From NCBI GenBank assembly GCA_017526725.1, contig JAFXRA010000040.1:1-14465 (forward strand): a stretch of 14,465 nucleotides of DNA. The letters are read 5' to 3'. Every line of letters begins with the position of its first letter. Positions within the stretch are counted from its first letter, which is position 1. The notes under the pieces are model-generated. The model searched no databases. It was not told where the DNA came from and saw only the letters and a program-made list of their open reading frames with translations. This DNA comes from Candidatus Rifleibacteriota bacterium (GTDB lineage Bacteria > Riflebacteria > Ozemobacteria > Ozemobacterales > Ozemobacteraceae). This document shows, in pieces, positions 1 to 6,736 of the stretch. The position numbers were made by a program, and so were the translations under genes.

Positions 1-176
1 ATAGAGATACTCCCATCAGGAGCAACTACTCTGTCGCAAGAAAGCTCAGGTTCTCCTTTAACTGTAACGGTTAAAACATCACCTGGTTTGAGCAAGGCCG
101 GTGATGCTGAGAAAACCACTCCGGCTGCCCAAAAATAAGCAACGCCTATAAATAGTAACCACTTTATCTTTTTCAT
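1..176 (-). CDS. polysaccharide export protein, N-terminal part (Wza/Poly_export family)
   Basis: The gene starts at an ATG (176-174) and runs off the left edge; 58 codons are visible. The product opens with a Lys-rich start and a hydrophobic stretch (about residues 5-24), which reads as a signal peptide ending near FSASPA. Mature sequence then begins LLKPGDVLTVTVKGEPELS and continues to VAPDGSIS. The pattern L-x-PGD-x-L, then GEPELS, then V-x-DG-x-I is the start of the Poly_export (PF02563) domain of Wza-like outer-membrane exopolysaccharide or capsule export proteins. No lipobox cysteine is seen. A weak ribosome site (GGA about 6 nt upstream) precedes the start. The gene is divergent from rpoN. 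Family assignment is from the domain start only; the rest of the protein is outside the window. Confidence 0.8.
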   Translation of the reverse strand, partial: MKKIKWLLFIGVAYFWAAGVVFSASPALLKPGDVLTVTVKGEPELSCDRVVAPDGSIS

Positions 177-187
177 ATTATTCCAAG

Positions 188-211
188 CTGAATAGATTTA
201 TATATATTCAG
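188..211. promoter_or_regulatory. perfect 7-bp inverted repeat upstream of the export gene
   Basis: CTGAATA (188-194) and TATTCAG (205-211) are perfect inverted repeats around a 10-nt AT-rich centre, 11 bp upstream of the export-gene start. It could be a leader hairpin or an operator. It has no T-run and is not a terminator. I see no convincing promoter for the leftward gene in the rest of the AT-rich 177-394 stretch. Confidence 0.35.
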
Positions 212-394
212 TCATCGACTTACATGCTTAATAAATTTAGTATAAATTTAATTTATTTCAAGTATTTTTTTATTCATTATGCTTTCTTTTTCTCAAAACC
301 AACAACAAATGCAACCTTTTCCATTTATTAATGATGATTTTCGGATAACCTTATATATAGTATACAAATGAAAAAAGTTTGCGTTTGCCCTAGC

Positions 395-423
395 TTGCAT
401 ATAGTATCAAAATACCTTATAAT
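395..423 (+). promoter_or_regulatory. sigma-70 type promoter of rpoN
   Basis: TTGCAT (395-400) and TATAAT (418-423) are separated by exactly 17 bp, giving a near-consensus housekeeping promoter. The expected start of transcription is near 430, leaving a leader of about 48 nt before the rpoN ATG. The 9-mer ATATAGTAT occurs twice, at 355-363 and at 399-407 (inside the spacer), 44 bp apart, and could be a paired regulator site. Confidence 0.65.
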
Positions 424-477
424 AAACCATATGAAGTTAAAATGATATAGAATAAATCAAGGATACAGGGCAACAAC

Positions 478-1932
478 ATGGATAATTCGATGCGATTGGG
501 CTTATCTCAAAAACTGACTCAAACCTTAAAGATGACGCCTGAAATGCAGCTGGCCATCAAGATTTTACAGCTTAACAGCACAGAACTTAAGAGTCAGATT
601 CAAGAAGTATTAGAATCTAATCCTGTTGTTGAATTGGATGAAACTGCAGAAACCCCGAATGAACTTCCATTAGAGAAGCTTGAAGAACCTGCTTCTGAAG
701 GAGCGATTGCTTCGGTTGAATTTCAGGAAGAAAGCCGCAACGACTACGGAGTCGACTGGCAAAAATATATTGAAGATGCAGAAAACTCTGAAATAAAACT
801 TTCTTCAAATTCATATAATAATGATGAAGAAACCTCCTTCGAAAATTTTGTATCTAAGAAAACAACTTTAAAAGAACATTTGACTCATCAATTAACCGAA
901 GTAGAATTAGACCCGACCGAACAGAAAATAGCAGAATATCTGATAGGTTTAATCGACAGTAACGGCTATTTAAGAACATCAGATGAACAAATTGCAGAAT
1001 CATTAAAAATAGATGTTTCGATAATTACAAAAGTTCGTAAAATCATCCAGACGATGGAACCAGTTGGCGTTGGTGCCTATGATTTAAAAGAATGTCTTCT
1101 GATTCAGGCATTAGATGAAGGTTATGCCGATGATGCAGTCATAAAGATTATTTCAAATCATCTTGAAGACATTGCCCAGAATAAGCTTAGCACTATAGCC
1201 AAAGCTACGGGCTACAGCATGGAAGAAATTAAAGATGTAATCGATACGATAAAAAGTTTCGAACCTAGACCCGGAGCATCTTTTGCATCCTCAGAAGAAC
1301 AGATTTTTATTTCTCCTGAAGTATTTATAGAAAAAGTAGAAGACGAATACGTTGTTACAGTTAATGAGTCTGATATTCCGCAATTACGTATTAATCCTGC
1401 CTATAAAGAAGCATTGAAAAATCTTGATAAAACAGAGAAAGAAACAGGCGACTTTATTAAAAGCCGTTTGGAATCAGCTCGTTCATTTCTTAAATATGTA
1501 GATAAACGCAAAGAAACAATTCTTAATGTAACCAAGGCGATCTGCGAAGTTCAAAGGGATTTCTTCGACTTTGGTATTCTGCATTTAAAACCCCTTACTC
1601 TACAAGATGTTGCATCCATGGCGGGAGTTCACGAATCAACAGTAAGCCGAGCTACTAACGGCAAATATGCCCAGACTCCCAGAGGGCTTTTTGAACTGAA
1701 ATTCTTCTTCTCTGGTGCTGCAAGAACCCAGTCTGGCGATGACGTTTCTACTATGGCTGTTAAACAGAAAATCAACGATATAGTTAAATCTGAAGACCCG
1801 TCAAAGCCCTTATCAGACAGCGCAATAGTTGATATTTTAGCAAAAGAAGGCATTGAGTTGGCTAGAAGAACTGTAGCAAAATACAGAATTGAGCTCAATA
1901 TACCAAGTTCATCGGCTCGCCGTAGGAAGTAG
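478..1932 (+). CDS. rpoN: RNA polymerase sigma-54 factor
   Basis: Alternative sigma factor that directs core RNA polymerase to -24/-12 promoters and needs AAA+ enhancer-binding activators. The 484 residues are a normal family length. The N-terminal region (1-50, MRLGLSQKLTQTLKMTPEMQ and then ILQLNS...LESNP) is the activator-interacting domain. An acidic linker (52-125) follows, then the core-binding domain (about 130-345). A helix-turn-helix lies at 372-395 (LTLQDVASMAGVHESTVSR). The RpoN box ARRTVAKYR, which reads the -24 element, is at 462-470 near the basic C-terminus. The ATG at 478 has AGGG (467-470) at 7-nt spacing, preferred over the in-frame ATG at 490. It is a single gene convergent with mutS2. 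The activators and targets are not in the window. Confidence 0.97.
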   Translation: MDNSMRLGLSQKLTQTLKMTPEMQLAIKILQLNSTELKSQIQEVLESNPVVELDETAETPNELPLEKLEEPASEGAIASVEFQEESRNDYGVDWQKYIEDAENSEIKLSSNSYNNDEETSFENFVSKKTTLKEHLTHQLTEVELDPTEQKIAEYLIGLIDSNGYLRTSDEQIAESLKIDVSIITKVRKIIQTMEPVGVGAYDLKECLLIQALDEGYADDAVIKIISNHLEDIAQNKLSTIAKATGYSMEEIKDVIDTIKSFEPRPGASFASSEEQIFISPEVFIEKVEDEYVVTVNESDIPQLRINPAYKEALKNLDKTEKETGDFIKSRLESARSFLKYVDKRKETILNVTKAICEVQRDFFDFGILHLKPLTLQDVASMAGVHESTVSRATNGKYAQTPRGLFELKFFFSGAARTQSGDDVSTMAVKQKINDIVKSEDPSKPLSDSAIVDILAKEGIELARRTVAKYRIELNIPSSSARRRK

Positions 1933-1934
1933 CT

Positions 1935-1964
1935 GTTAGAAGAGTTAGAAGGGTTGGAAGTGTT
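1935..1964 (+). repeat. 9-bp GTT-phased tandem units, first block
   Basis: Directly after the rpoN stop codon, GTT recurs at 1935, 1944, 1953 and 1962, exactly 9 bp apart (units of the form GTTRGAARN). The block runs into the GTGGGAC cassette. The same 9-bp phasing returns at 2036-2092 and at 11480-11500. Confidence 0.7.
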
Positions 1965-2020
1965 ACGCTGCGCAGTGGGACAGCTTCGCTTGTGGGACGA
2001 TTGCTGCCGCAATCTGTGGG
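1953..2020 (+). repeat. GTGGGAC cassette repeat, copy A
   Basis: GTGTTAC (1960), GTGGGAC (1975), GTGGGAC (1992) and a terminal GTGGG (2016) are separated by short, partly palindromic inserts. The last insert is the hairpin GATTGC-TGCC-GCAATC (1999-2014). The whole aligns in the same orientation with 11641-11705, sharing GTTGGAAGTG at the left end, the GATTGC hairpin and CTGTGG at the right end. It lies between the convergent rpoN and mutS2 genes, and no coding function is apparent. Confidence 0.75.
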
Positions 2021-2035
2021 AATTGTTTAAATATA

Positions 2036-2092
2036 GTTCGAATTGTTCAAATCGTTCAAATCGTTAGAATTGTTGGAATTGTTAAAGTTGTT
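2036..2092 (+). repeat. 9-bp tandem repeat array (TTGTTNRAA type)
   Basis: GTT occurs at 2036, 2045, 2054, 2063, 2072, 2081 and 2090, seven exact 9-bp steps, with degenerate units such as GAATTGTTC, AAATCGTTC and GAATTGTTG. The array lies downstream of rpoN and is unlikely to be coding. Confidence 0.8.
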
Positions 2093-2111
2093 CACCTTAT
2101 TCTATCCCGAT

Positions 2112-2279
2112 GCTCCCCCAAAATGCCTTTGGTATTTATTGGGGGAGCTGTCACGAAGTGACTGAGGGGGGAGCAAAGCGAAGCTTTGCGTAATTCTTCT
2201 AAGTATTAACGCAATGCTATGCATTGCTCCCCCTTCAGTCTTTGGCTTCGCCAAATCCAGCTTCCCCACTATCGTGGGG
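2112..2279. repeat. composite inverted-repeat element built on GGGGGAGC
   Basis: The octamer GGGGGAGC occurs four times: inverted at 2112-2119, direct at 2141-2148 and 2167-2174, inverted at 2226-2233. GCTCCCCCA (2112-2120) and TGGGGGAGC (2140-2148) form a 9-bp stem. Two larger units, 2141-2174 and (inverted) 2226-2267, share the plan GGGGRAGCTG, inner hairpin, GACTGA, GGGGGAGC. Inner palindromes are GTCAC-GAA-GTGAC (2150-2162), GCAAAGC-GAA-GCTTTGC (2173-2189), GCAATGC-TAT-GCATTGC (2211-2227), TTTGGC-TTC-GCCAAA (2241-2255) and CCCCAC-TATC-GTGGGG (2264-2279). No T-run follows the stems, so it is not a canonical terminator, though it may separate the two convergent transcripts. Confidence 0.75.
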
Positions 2280-2321
2280 CAGCATCTAGGTTATTAGGCT
2301 CCTCAAGGGAGAGCTTTAGGA

Positions 2322-2362
2322 CACCAATCACCAACCACTCACCACGCCAAGCTCCGCTTGGC
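2322..2362 (-). repeat. 40-bp palindrome-bearing repeat, copy A (inverted)
   Basis: Read on the minus strand this begins with the hairpin GCCAAGC-GGA-GCTTGGC (2346-2362) followed by a GTG-rich tail (down to 2322). It aligns without gaps over 40 bp to 14294-14333 on the plus strand with six differences, all transitions. Confidence 0.7.
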
Positions 2363-2367
2363 TGTTT

Positions 2368-2425
2368 GCTCTCCGCTCTACTGCTCTGTTGCTCTATTGC
2401 TCTGTGCTCTATGCTCTATGCTCTA
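2368..2425. repeat. GCTCT tandem array running into the mutS2 stop codon
   Basis: GCTCT recurs at 2368, 2375, 2383, 2391, 2399, 2406, 2413 and 2420, at 7- or 8-bp steps (units GCTCTAT, GCTCTGTT and similar). The last unit overlaps the mutS2 TAG stop codon (minus strand, 2425-2423), so the array forms the very start of the mutS2 3' region. A shorter array with the same units lies at 11842-11861. Confidence 0.8.
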
Positions 2426-4867
2426 TCTTTTGTATCCTTCAGGTTCTTTGGCTTCTGCCTGTTTAAAAGTAATGACAGTAACACCTAAATCACCTTCACC
2501 ATAGCGGCCTGGTCTGAATTTCTTTTTCCATCGGCTGTTTTTAAGATAAGTTTCTACAGCTTTCTGCAATGCGCCAGTTCCCTTGCCGTGAATGATAAAC
2601 ACCTGAGCAGCATCGGTATCGCTAACCATCTTAAGATATGAATCTAATTCATCTAGTGCTTCCTCAACCCTCATTCCACGCAGGTCTAATTCTGTCTTAA
2701 CCAGAGGTGTTGCAACATAAACAGCGCCAGTATTCTGATTTTCAGCTTTTTTATTATTACTTTTCGGAGCTAATGTGAGATCAGATATCTTAACACGCAT
2801 AGTTACGCCGTCAAAGTCGATTTCGGCTCCATCTTTACCAGAAAGTTTAATAAATGAGCCTTTACGCATATTCTGCTTCCAAATCACTTCAACCCCTGCC
2901 TTTAATTCGGCCTTATCTATTTCTTTAAAAGCTTTTCTGTTGTTAATTTCTTCATTATTCTGCTGTTCTTCAAGCTTAGCCTTAGTCTGCTTTACTGAAG
3001 CATGAGCATTTCTAGCATCATTTAGAGCCTTCATCAACTCTTCAGCAGCATTAGAATTAGAAGAATTATTGTTTATAGTTGTCTTTAAAGCTGAAATCAA
3101 AGCTTCAAATTCACGCATTTTATTGCGAAGTTCAGAAGTATACTCTTCTGTAAGCTTATCACGCTTAGTTTTGCGAAATTCCCTTAACTGAGATAAAGTT
3201 TCTTCTACTTCTGCTTCTTTTGTTCTTAAAGCAGTAAGTTTTTGAACATAACTGCGCCTCAAGGCTTCAGCACGGTTTCTTTCTCTTTCAATAGCTTCAA
3301 TAAGACCTTTTTCTTTTTCATGTGTTCCAGCATTAACTTCAACCAGGTCTTTCAAAATACTTTCAGGCAAACCAAATGAGCGAGCCATAGCCAAAGCATT
3401 GCTCTTACCGGGAATTCCCAAGCAGAATCTGAAAGTCGGCTTAAAGGTGTCGTAGTCGAATTCCATAGCGGCGTTCATAAAACCTGGTGTAGTAAATGCA
3501 ACCTTCTTTAAGGAATCATAATGAGAGGTGACTATGCTGAAGGCCCCTCTGTTTGCTATTTCCTTCAAGAAACCGGAAGCAAGCGCACCGCCTTCTATGG
3601 GGTCAGTTCCCACACAGATTTCATCTATTAAAATAAGAGACTTGCCGTCAGCCAAATCTGTTATTTCTTTAAGTCTCTTTAAATGAGCAGTAAAAGTTGA
3701 TAAATGGTCTTCAATACTCTGACTTTCACCAATATCGGAAAGAATCTGATCGAAAATTGGCAATTTTGCATCAGCATCTGCCAAAACGAAATTTCCTGTC
3801 TGCATCAATAAAGCATTAAGCCCTGTAGTCTTCAATGAAACTGTTTTACCACCGCCATTTGGTCCTGTTATTATAATGCATCTCTGGTCTTTATTCATCT
3901 TAATATCAAGAGGAACACAATTAGGGTGCAGCAGTGGGTGTCTGGCCTTATTCAACACCAGCTCGTGTTCTGTGGATATTTCAGGACAATGACAGTTATA
4001 GTTAACAGCAAATTCACTTCTTGCTCTGACTGTATCAAGCCATATCAAAGTCTCAAACTGTTCTACCATAGCAGATTTTGATTGGCATAAAACCGCAGTT
4101 AAAGCGGTTAGAATTCTGCGAATTTCTTCTCTTTCTGAAAGACGAAGCTGAGCAAGACGGTTATTCATTGGCAAAAACTGCAGTGGTTCAATAAAAAGGG
4201 TCTGGCCTGTAGCAGACTGGTCATGCACGATTCCTTGTATTCTGCTTTGGGAAGCGGCAGAAACCGGCACAACATAGCGTTCATTTCTCAGAGTAAAATA
4301 ATGGTCTTGAATGTCGTCTGCATGGGAACTCAGGAAAAGATTAAGCTGCTTCTCAATTTCTGCTGTATTCTTTACAAGATCCCGTCTAATAGAAGCTAAA
4401 GCAGGAGAAGCTGTATTCTTTATCTGACCATGGTCATCAAGACAATCGTCAATTCGCTGGCAAAGAGCAATTAAAGGAGGCATAGCCTTAATTCGCTCTG
4501 CAATACGGTCTGTAGGTTTAATTGCCCAACCGGAAGTCTGAGATTCAAAATTTTTCTTGAGACTGCCAGTAATTTGAATATTAGCCCTGACTTTTAAAAA
4601 GTCTTCGCTTCCCAGAACAGTTGAACCAGAATTCAGAATTTCGATTAATTCACGGATATCATTAACAGAACCGGTATTTAATTTTACGCCAGCTTCAGAA
4701 TAGTTTTTGTAATCTTCTATTTCAGAAAGCCAGCCTCTGATTTCATTTGGGTCAGTAGAAGGCTCTAACTTTAGAATCTTATCTTTTGCAGCCCTGGAAG
4801 AAGCGTAGACGGCTATTTTCCCTAATATCTTAGGAAATTCAAGGTTTTCTAAGGTCTTGCGTTCCAT
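2423..4867 (-). CDS. mutS2: MutS2 family ATPase with C-terminal Smr domain
   Basis: MutS2 proteins do not act in classical mismatch repair; family members have been linked to suppression of recombination and, in Bacillus, to splitting of collided ribosomes. The 814 residues are close to the usual length. The MutS core and lever domains occupy about 1-320. Walker A GPNGGGKT is at 335-342 and Walker B LILIDE at 411-416, followed by CVGTDPIEGGALA (the usual form is DELGAGTDP). A charged coiled-coil arm spans about 515-660. The Smr domain at the C-terminus carries LDLRG (727-731) and HGKGTG (760-765), both intact. The ATG directly abuts the glmS TAA (TAAATG) with no good ribosome site, which suggests translational coupling to glmS. 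The stop codon lies inside a GCTCT repeat. Confidence 0.96.
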   Translation of the reverse strand: MERKTLENLEFPKILGKIAVYASSRAAKDKILKLEPSTDPNEIRGWLSEIEDYKNYSEAGVKLNTGSVNDIRELIEILNSGSTVLGSEDFLKVRANIQITGSLKKNFESQTSGWAIKPTDRIAERIKAMPPLIALCQRIDDCLDDHGQIKNTASPALASIRRDLVKNTAEIEKQLNLFLSSHADDIQDHYFTLRNERYVVPVSAASQSRIQGIVHDQSATGQTLFIEPLQFLPMNNRLAQLRLSEREEIRRILTALTAVLCQSKSAMVEQFETLIWLDTVRARSEFAVNYNCHCPEISTEHELVLNKARHPLLHPNCVPLDIKMNKDQRCIIITGPNGGGKTVSLKTTGLNALLMQTGNFVLADADAKLPIFDQILSDIGESQSIEDHLSTFTAHLKRLKEITDLADGKSLILIDEICVGTDPIEGGALASGFLKEIANRGAFSIVTSHYDSLKKVAFTTPGFMNAAMEFDYDTFKPTFRFCLGIPGKSNALAMARSFGLPESILKDLVEVNAGTHEKEKGLIEAIERERNRAEALRRSYVQKLTALRTKEAEVEETLSQLREFRKTKRDKLTEEYTSELRNKMREFEALISALKTTINNNSSNSNAAEELMKALNDARNAHASVKQTKAKLEEQQNNEEINNRKAFKEIDKAELKAGVEVIWKQNMRKGSFIKLSGKDGAEIDFDGVTMRVKISDLTLAPKSNNKKAENQNTGAVYVATPLVKTELDLRGMRVEEALDELDSYLKMVSDTDAAQVFIIHGKGTGALQKAVETYLKNSRWKKKFRPGRYGEGDLGVTVITFKQAEAKEPEGYKR

Positions 4868-6703
4868 TTATTCTACAGTAACTGATTTTGCAAGGTTACG
4901 CGGCTGGTCAACGTCTAAGCCGCGAAGGTCAGCTACAAAATAAGCAAACAACTGCAGCGGAACAACATTTATTATAGGTGAGAACAAATCTGAAACCCTA
5001 GGAACTTCAATAACCTGGTCTGTGAGATGTCTTATTTTTTCGTCGCCTTCAGTAGCTATTGCTATAAGCTTGCCTGAACGAGCCTGAACTTCTTTTAGAT
5101 TAGAAATAGTCTTATCATAAAGATTAGATTCAGTAACAATAGCCATAACAGGCATTTCGCTGTCAATCAAAGCAATAGGACCATGTTTCATTTCGCCTGC
5201 TGCATAGCCTTCAGCGTGAATATAGCTTATTTCTTTGAGTTTCAAAGAACCTTCAAGAGCTGTTGGATAGTTGAAGCCTCTGCCTAAGAATAAGAAGCTC
5301 TTATAATTCAAATAGTTAGAGGCTATTTCTTTGATTTTGTCTTTCTGTTCCAAGACTTTTTCTATCTGCTGAGGCAGTATCTTAAGTTCCCTGATCTTTT
5401 CTTTAACAAATTCAGAATCAATTACAGAACGAATCTTGCCGAGCATAAGAGCCAGAAGAGTAAGAGCAGTAAGCATTGCAATATAGGCTTTTGTTGAAGC
5501 AACGCCGATTTCTGGGCCAGCGTGAATGTAAACTAATCCATCTACTTCACGAGTTAAAGAAGAATCTTTTGCATTAACTATGCCCAATACCTTTGCTCCT
5601 CTGCTTTTAGCTTCTCTGACAGCAGCAAGAGTATCGGCAGTTTCACCTGACTGGCTGATTGCAATAACCAGAGTGTTGCCGTCTACAAGCGGAGAGCGGT
5701 ATCTGAATTCACTTGCCAAATCACATTCAACCGGAATGCGAACAAGCTCTTCAATTAGATACTTACCGACACAGCCTGCATAAAAAGCTGTGCCGCAAGC
5801 AACCATAACAATTCTTTGTGCTCTGAAAATATCTGGACCAGTTAAACCTAGTTCATCAAGATAAATCTTGCCTTCTTCTTCAGAAGTGCGGCCGCCAATA
5901 GTATTACGGATAACCTGGGGCTGTTCAAAGATTTCTTTGAGCATAAAGTGCGAAAAACCGCCCTTTTCTGCAGCTACAGGGTTCCAATCAACCATTGTTG
6001 GTTCTTTGGTAAGTGCTTTACCAGATTCGATATTGAAAAATTCTACGCTATCACGTTTAACAACAGCACCGTCAAAGTTTTCAAGATAAACAACCTTGCG
6101 AGTATACTGAAGAATAGCAGTAACATCAGAAGCAACAAAGTTTTCATCGTTACCTAACCCAACCAATAGAGGGGCTTCTTTTCTTGCACAGACTATTTCT
6201 TCGGGGTGGTCTTTGTGAATTACAGCAATAGCATAAGCACCTTCAACTCTTTTTGTAGCTTCAATTACTGCTGCTTTCAAATCACCCTTATAATACTTTT
6301 CTATTAGGTGGGCTAAAACTTCAGAATCTGTTTCGGAAACAAATTTATGGCCTTCTTCCATAAGCTGTCTTCGAAGGGCCATAAAGTTTTCTATAATACC
6401 ATTGTGGGCAACCATCAGTGTGTTATTGCAATCAGCATGCGGATGAGCATTAAAAGCAGAAGGACGGCCATGAGTAGCCCATCTGGTATGCCCGATTCCT
6501 ATAGTAGCTTCTGACTGAAAATCATCTAATAATAGTTTTCTGATGTTTCTAAGCTTGCCAATATCTTTTCTGCAATGAATAGAACCATTATCAACAACTG
6601 CGATACCAGCAGAATCGTATCCACGATATTCCAGCTTTGTCAAACCATCAAAAATAACTTCATTAGCAGGTTTTACACCTATATATCCTATAATGCCGCA
6701 CAT
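4868..6703 (-). CDS. glmS: glutamine--fructose-6-phosphate aminotransferase (isomerizing)
   Basis: Makes glucosamine-6-phosphate from fructose-6-phosphate and glutamine, the first step towards UDP-GlcNAc for peptidoglycan and surface glycans. The 611 residues are full length. The N-terminal glutaminase domain starts MCGIIGYIG with the nucleophile Cys2, followed by EYRGYDSAG (25-33), GHTRWATHG (71-79) and AHNGIIEN (99-106). Two SIS sugar-isomerase domains follow: CGTAFYAG (303-310), SQSGETADT (350-358) and ASTKAY (402-407), then LGRG (473-476), EGSLKLKEI and EMKHGP (504-509). The C-terminus LAKSVTVE carries the conserved Lys606. The upstream gap to the TPR gene is only 33 bp, so there is no room for a glmS ribozyme. 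A weak AAAGGAA site lies about 14 nt before the ATG. It abuts mutS2 downstream. Confidence 0.97.
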   Translation of the reverse strand: MCGIIGYIGVKPANEVIFDGLTKLEYRGYDSAGIAVVDNGSIHCRKDIGKLRNIRKLLLDDFQSEATIGIGHTRWATHGRPSAFNAHPHADCNNTLMVAHNGIIENFMALRRQLMEEGHKFVSETDSEVLAHLIEKYYKGDLKAAVIEATKRVEGAYAIAVIHKDHPEEIVCARKEAPLLVGLGNDENFVASDVTAILQYTRKVVYLENFDGAVVKRDSVEFFNIESGKALTKEPTMVDWNPVAAEKGGFSHFMLKEIFEQPQVIRNTIGGRTSEEEGKIYLDELGLTGPDIFRAQRIVMVACGTAFYAGCVGKYLIEELVRIPVECDLASEFRYRSPLVDGNTLVIAISQSGETADTLAAVREAKSRGAKVLGIVNAKDSSLTREVDGLVYIHAGPEIGVASTKAYIAMLTALTLLALMLGKIRSVIDSEFVKEKIRELKILPQQIEKVLEQKDKIKEIASNYLNYKSFLFLGRGFNYPTALEGSLKLKEISYIHAEGYAAGEMKHGPIALIDSEMPVMAIVTESNLYDKTISNLKEVQARSGKLIAIATEGDEKIRHLTDQVIEVPRVSDLFSPIINVVPLQLFAYFVADLRGLDVDQPRNLAKSVTVE

Positions 6704-6736
6704 GGTAAAAAAGAAAATTCCTTTCGATAAACAGAA

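Noticed and set aside
177..477. Sigma-54 (-24/-12) promoters in this and the other intergenic regions
   Set aside because: I found no GG and GC pair at the required 12-bp offset with TGGCAC/TTGC context in the gaps I read.
1629..2012. 127-codon minus-strand open frame
   Set aside because: It is mostly antisense to the conserved C-terminal part of rpoN; its start is the repeat region.
1933..2425. CRISPR array
   Set aside because: The repeat units are 7-15 bp and degenerate, without uniform spacers of 25-40 bp, and no cas genes are present.
2219..2488. 89-codon plus-strand open frame
   Set aside because: It starts inside a palindrome, reads through the GCTCT array and runs antisense into the end of mutS2.
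6704..6736. glmS ribozyme
   Set aside because: The gap before glmS is only 33 bp and lacks any room for the ribozyme; the gene is internal to an operon.
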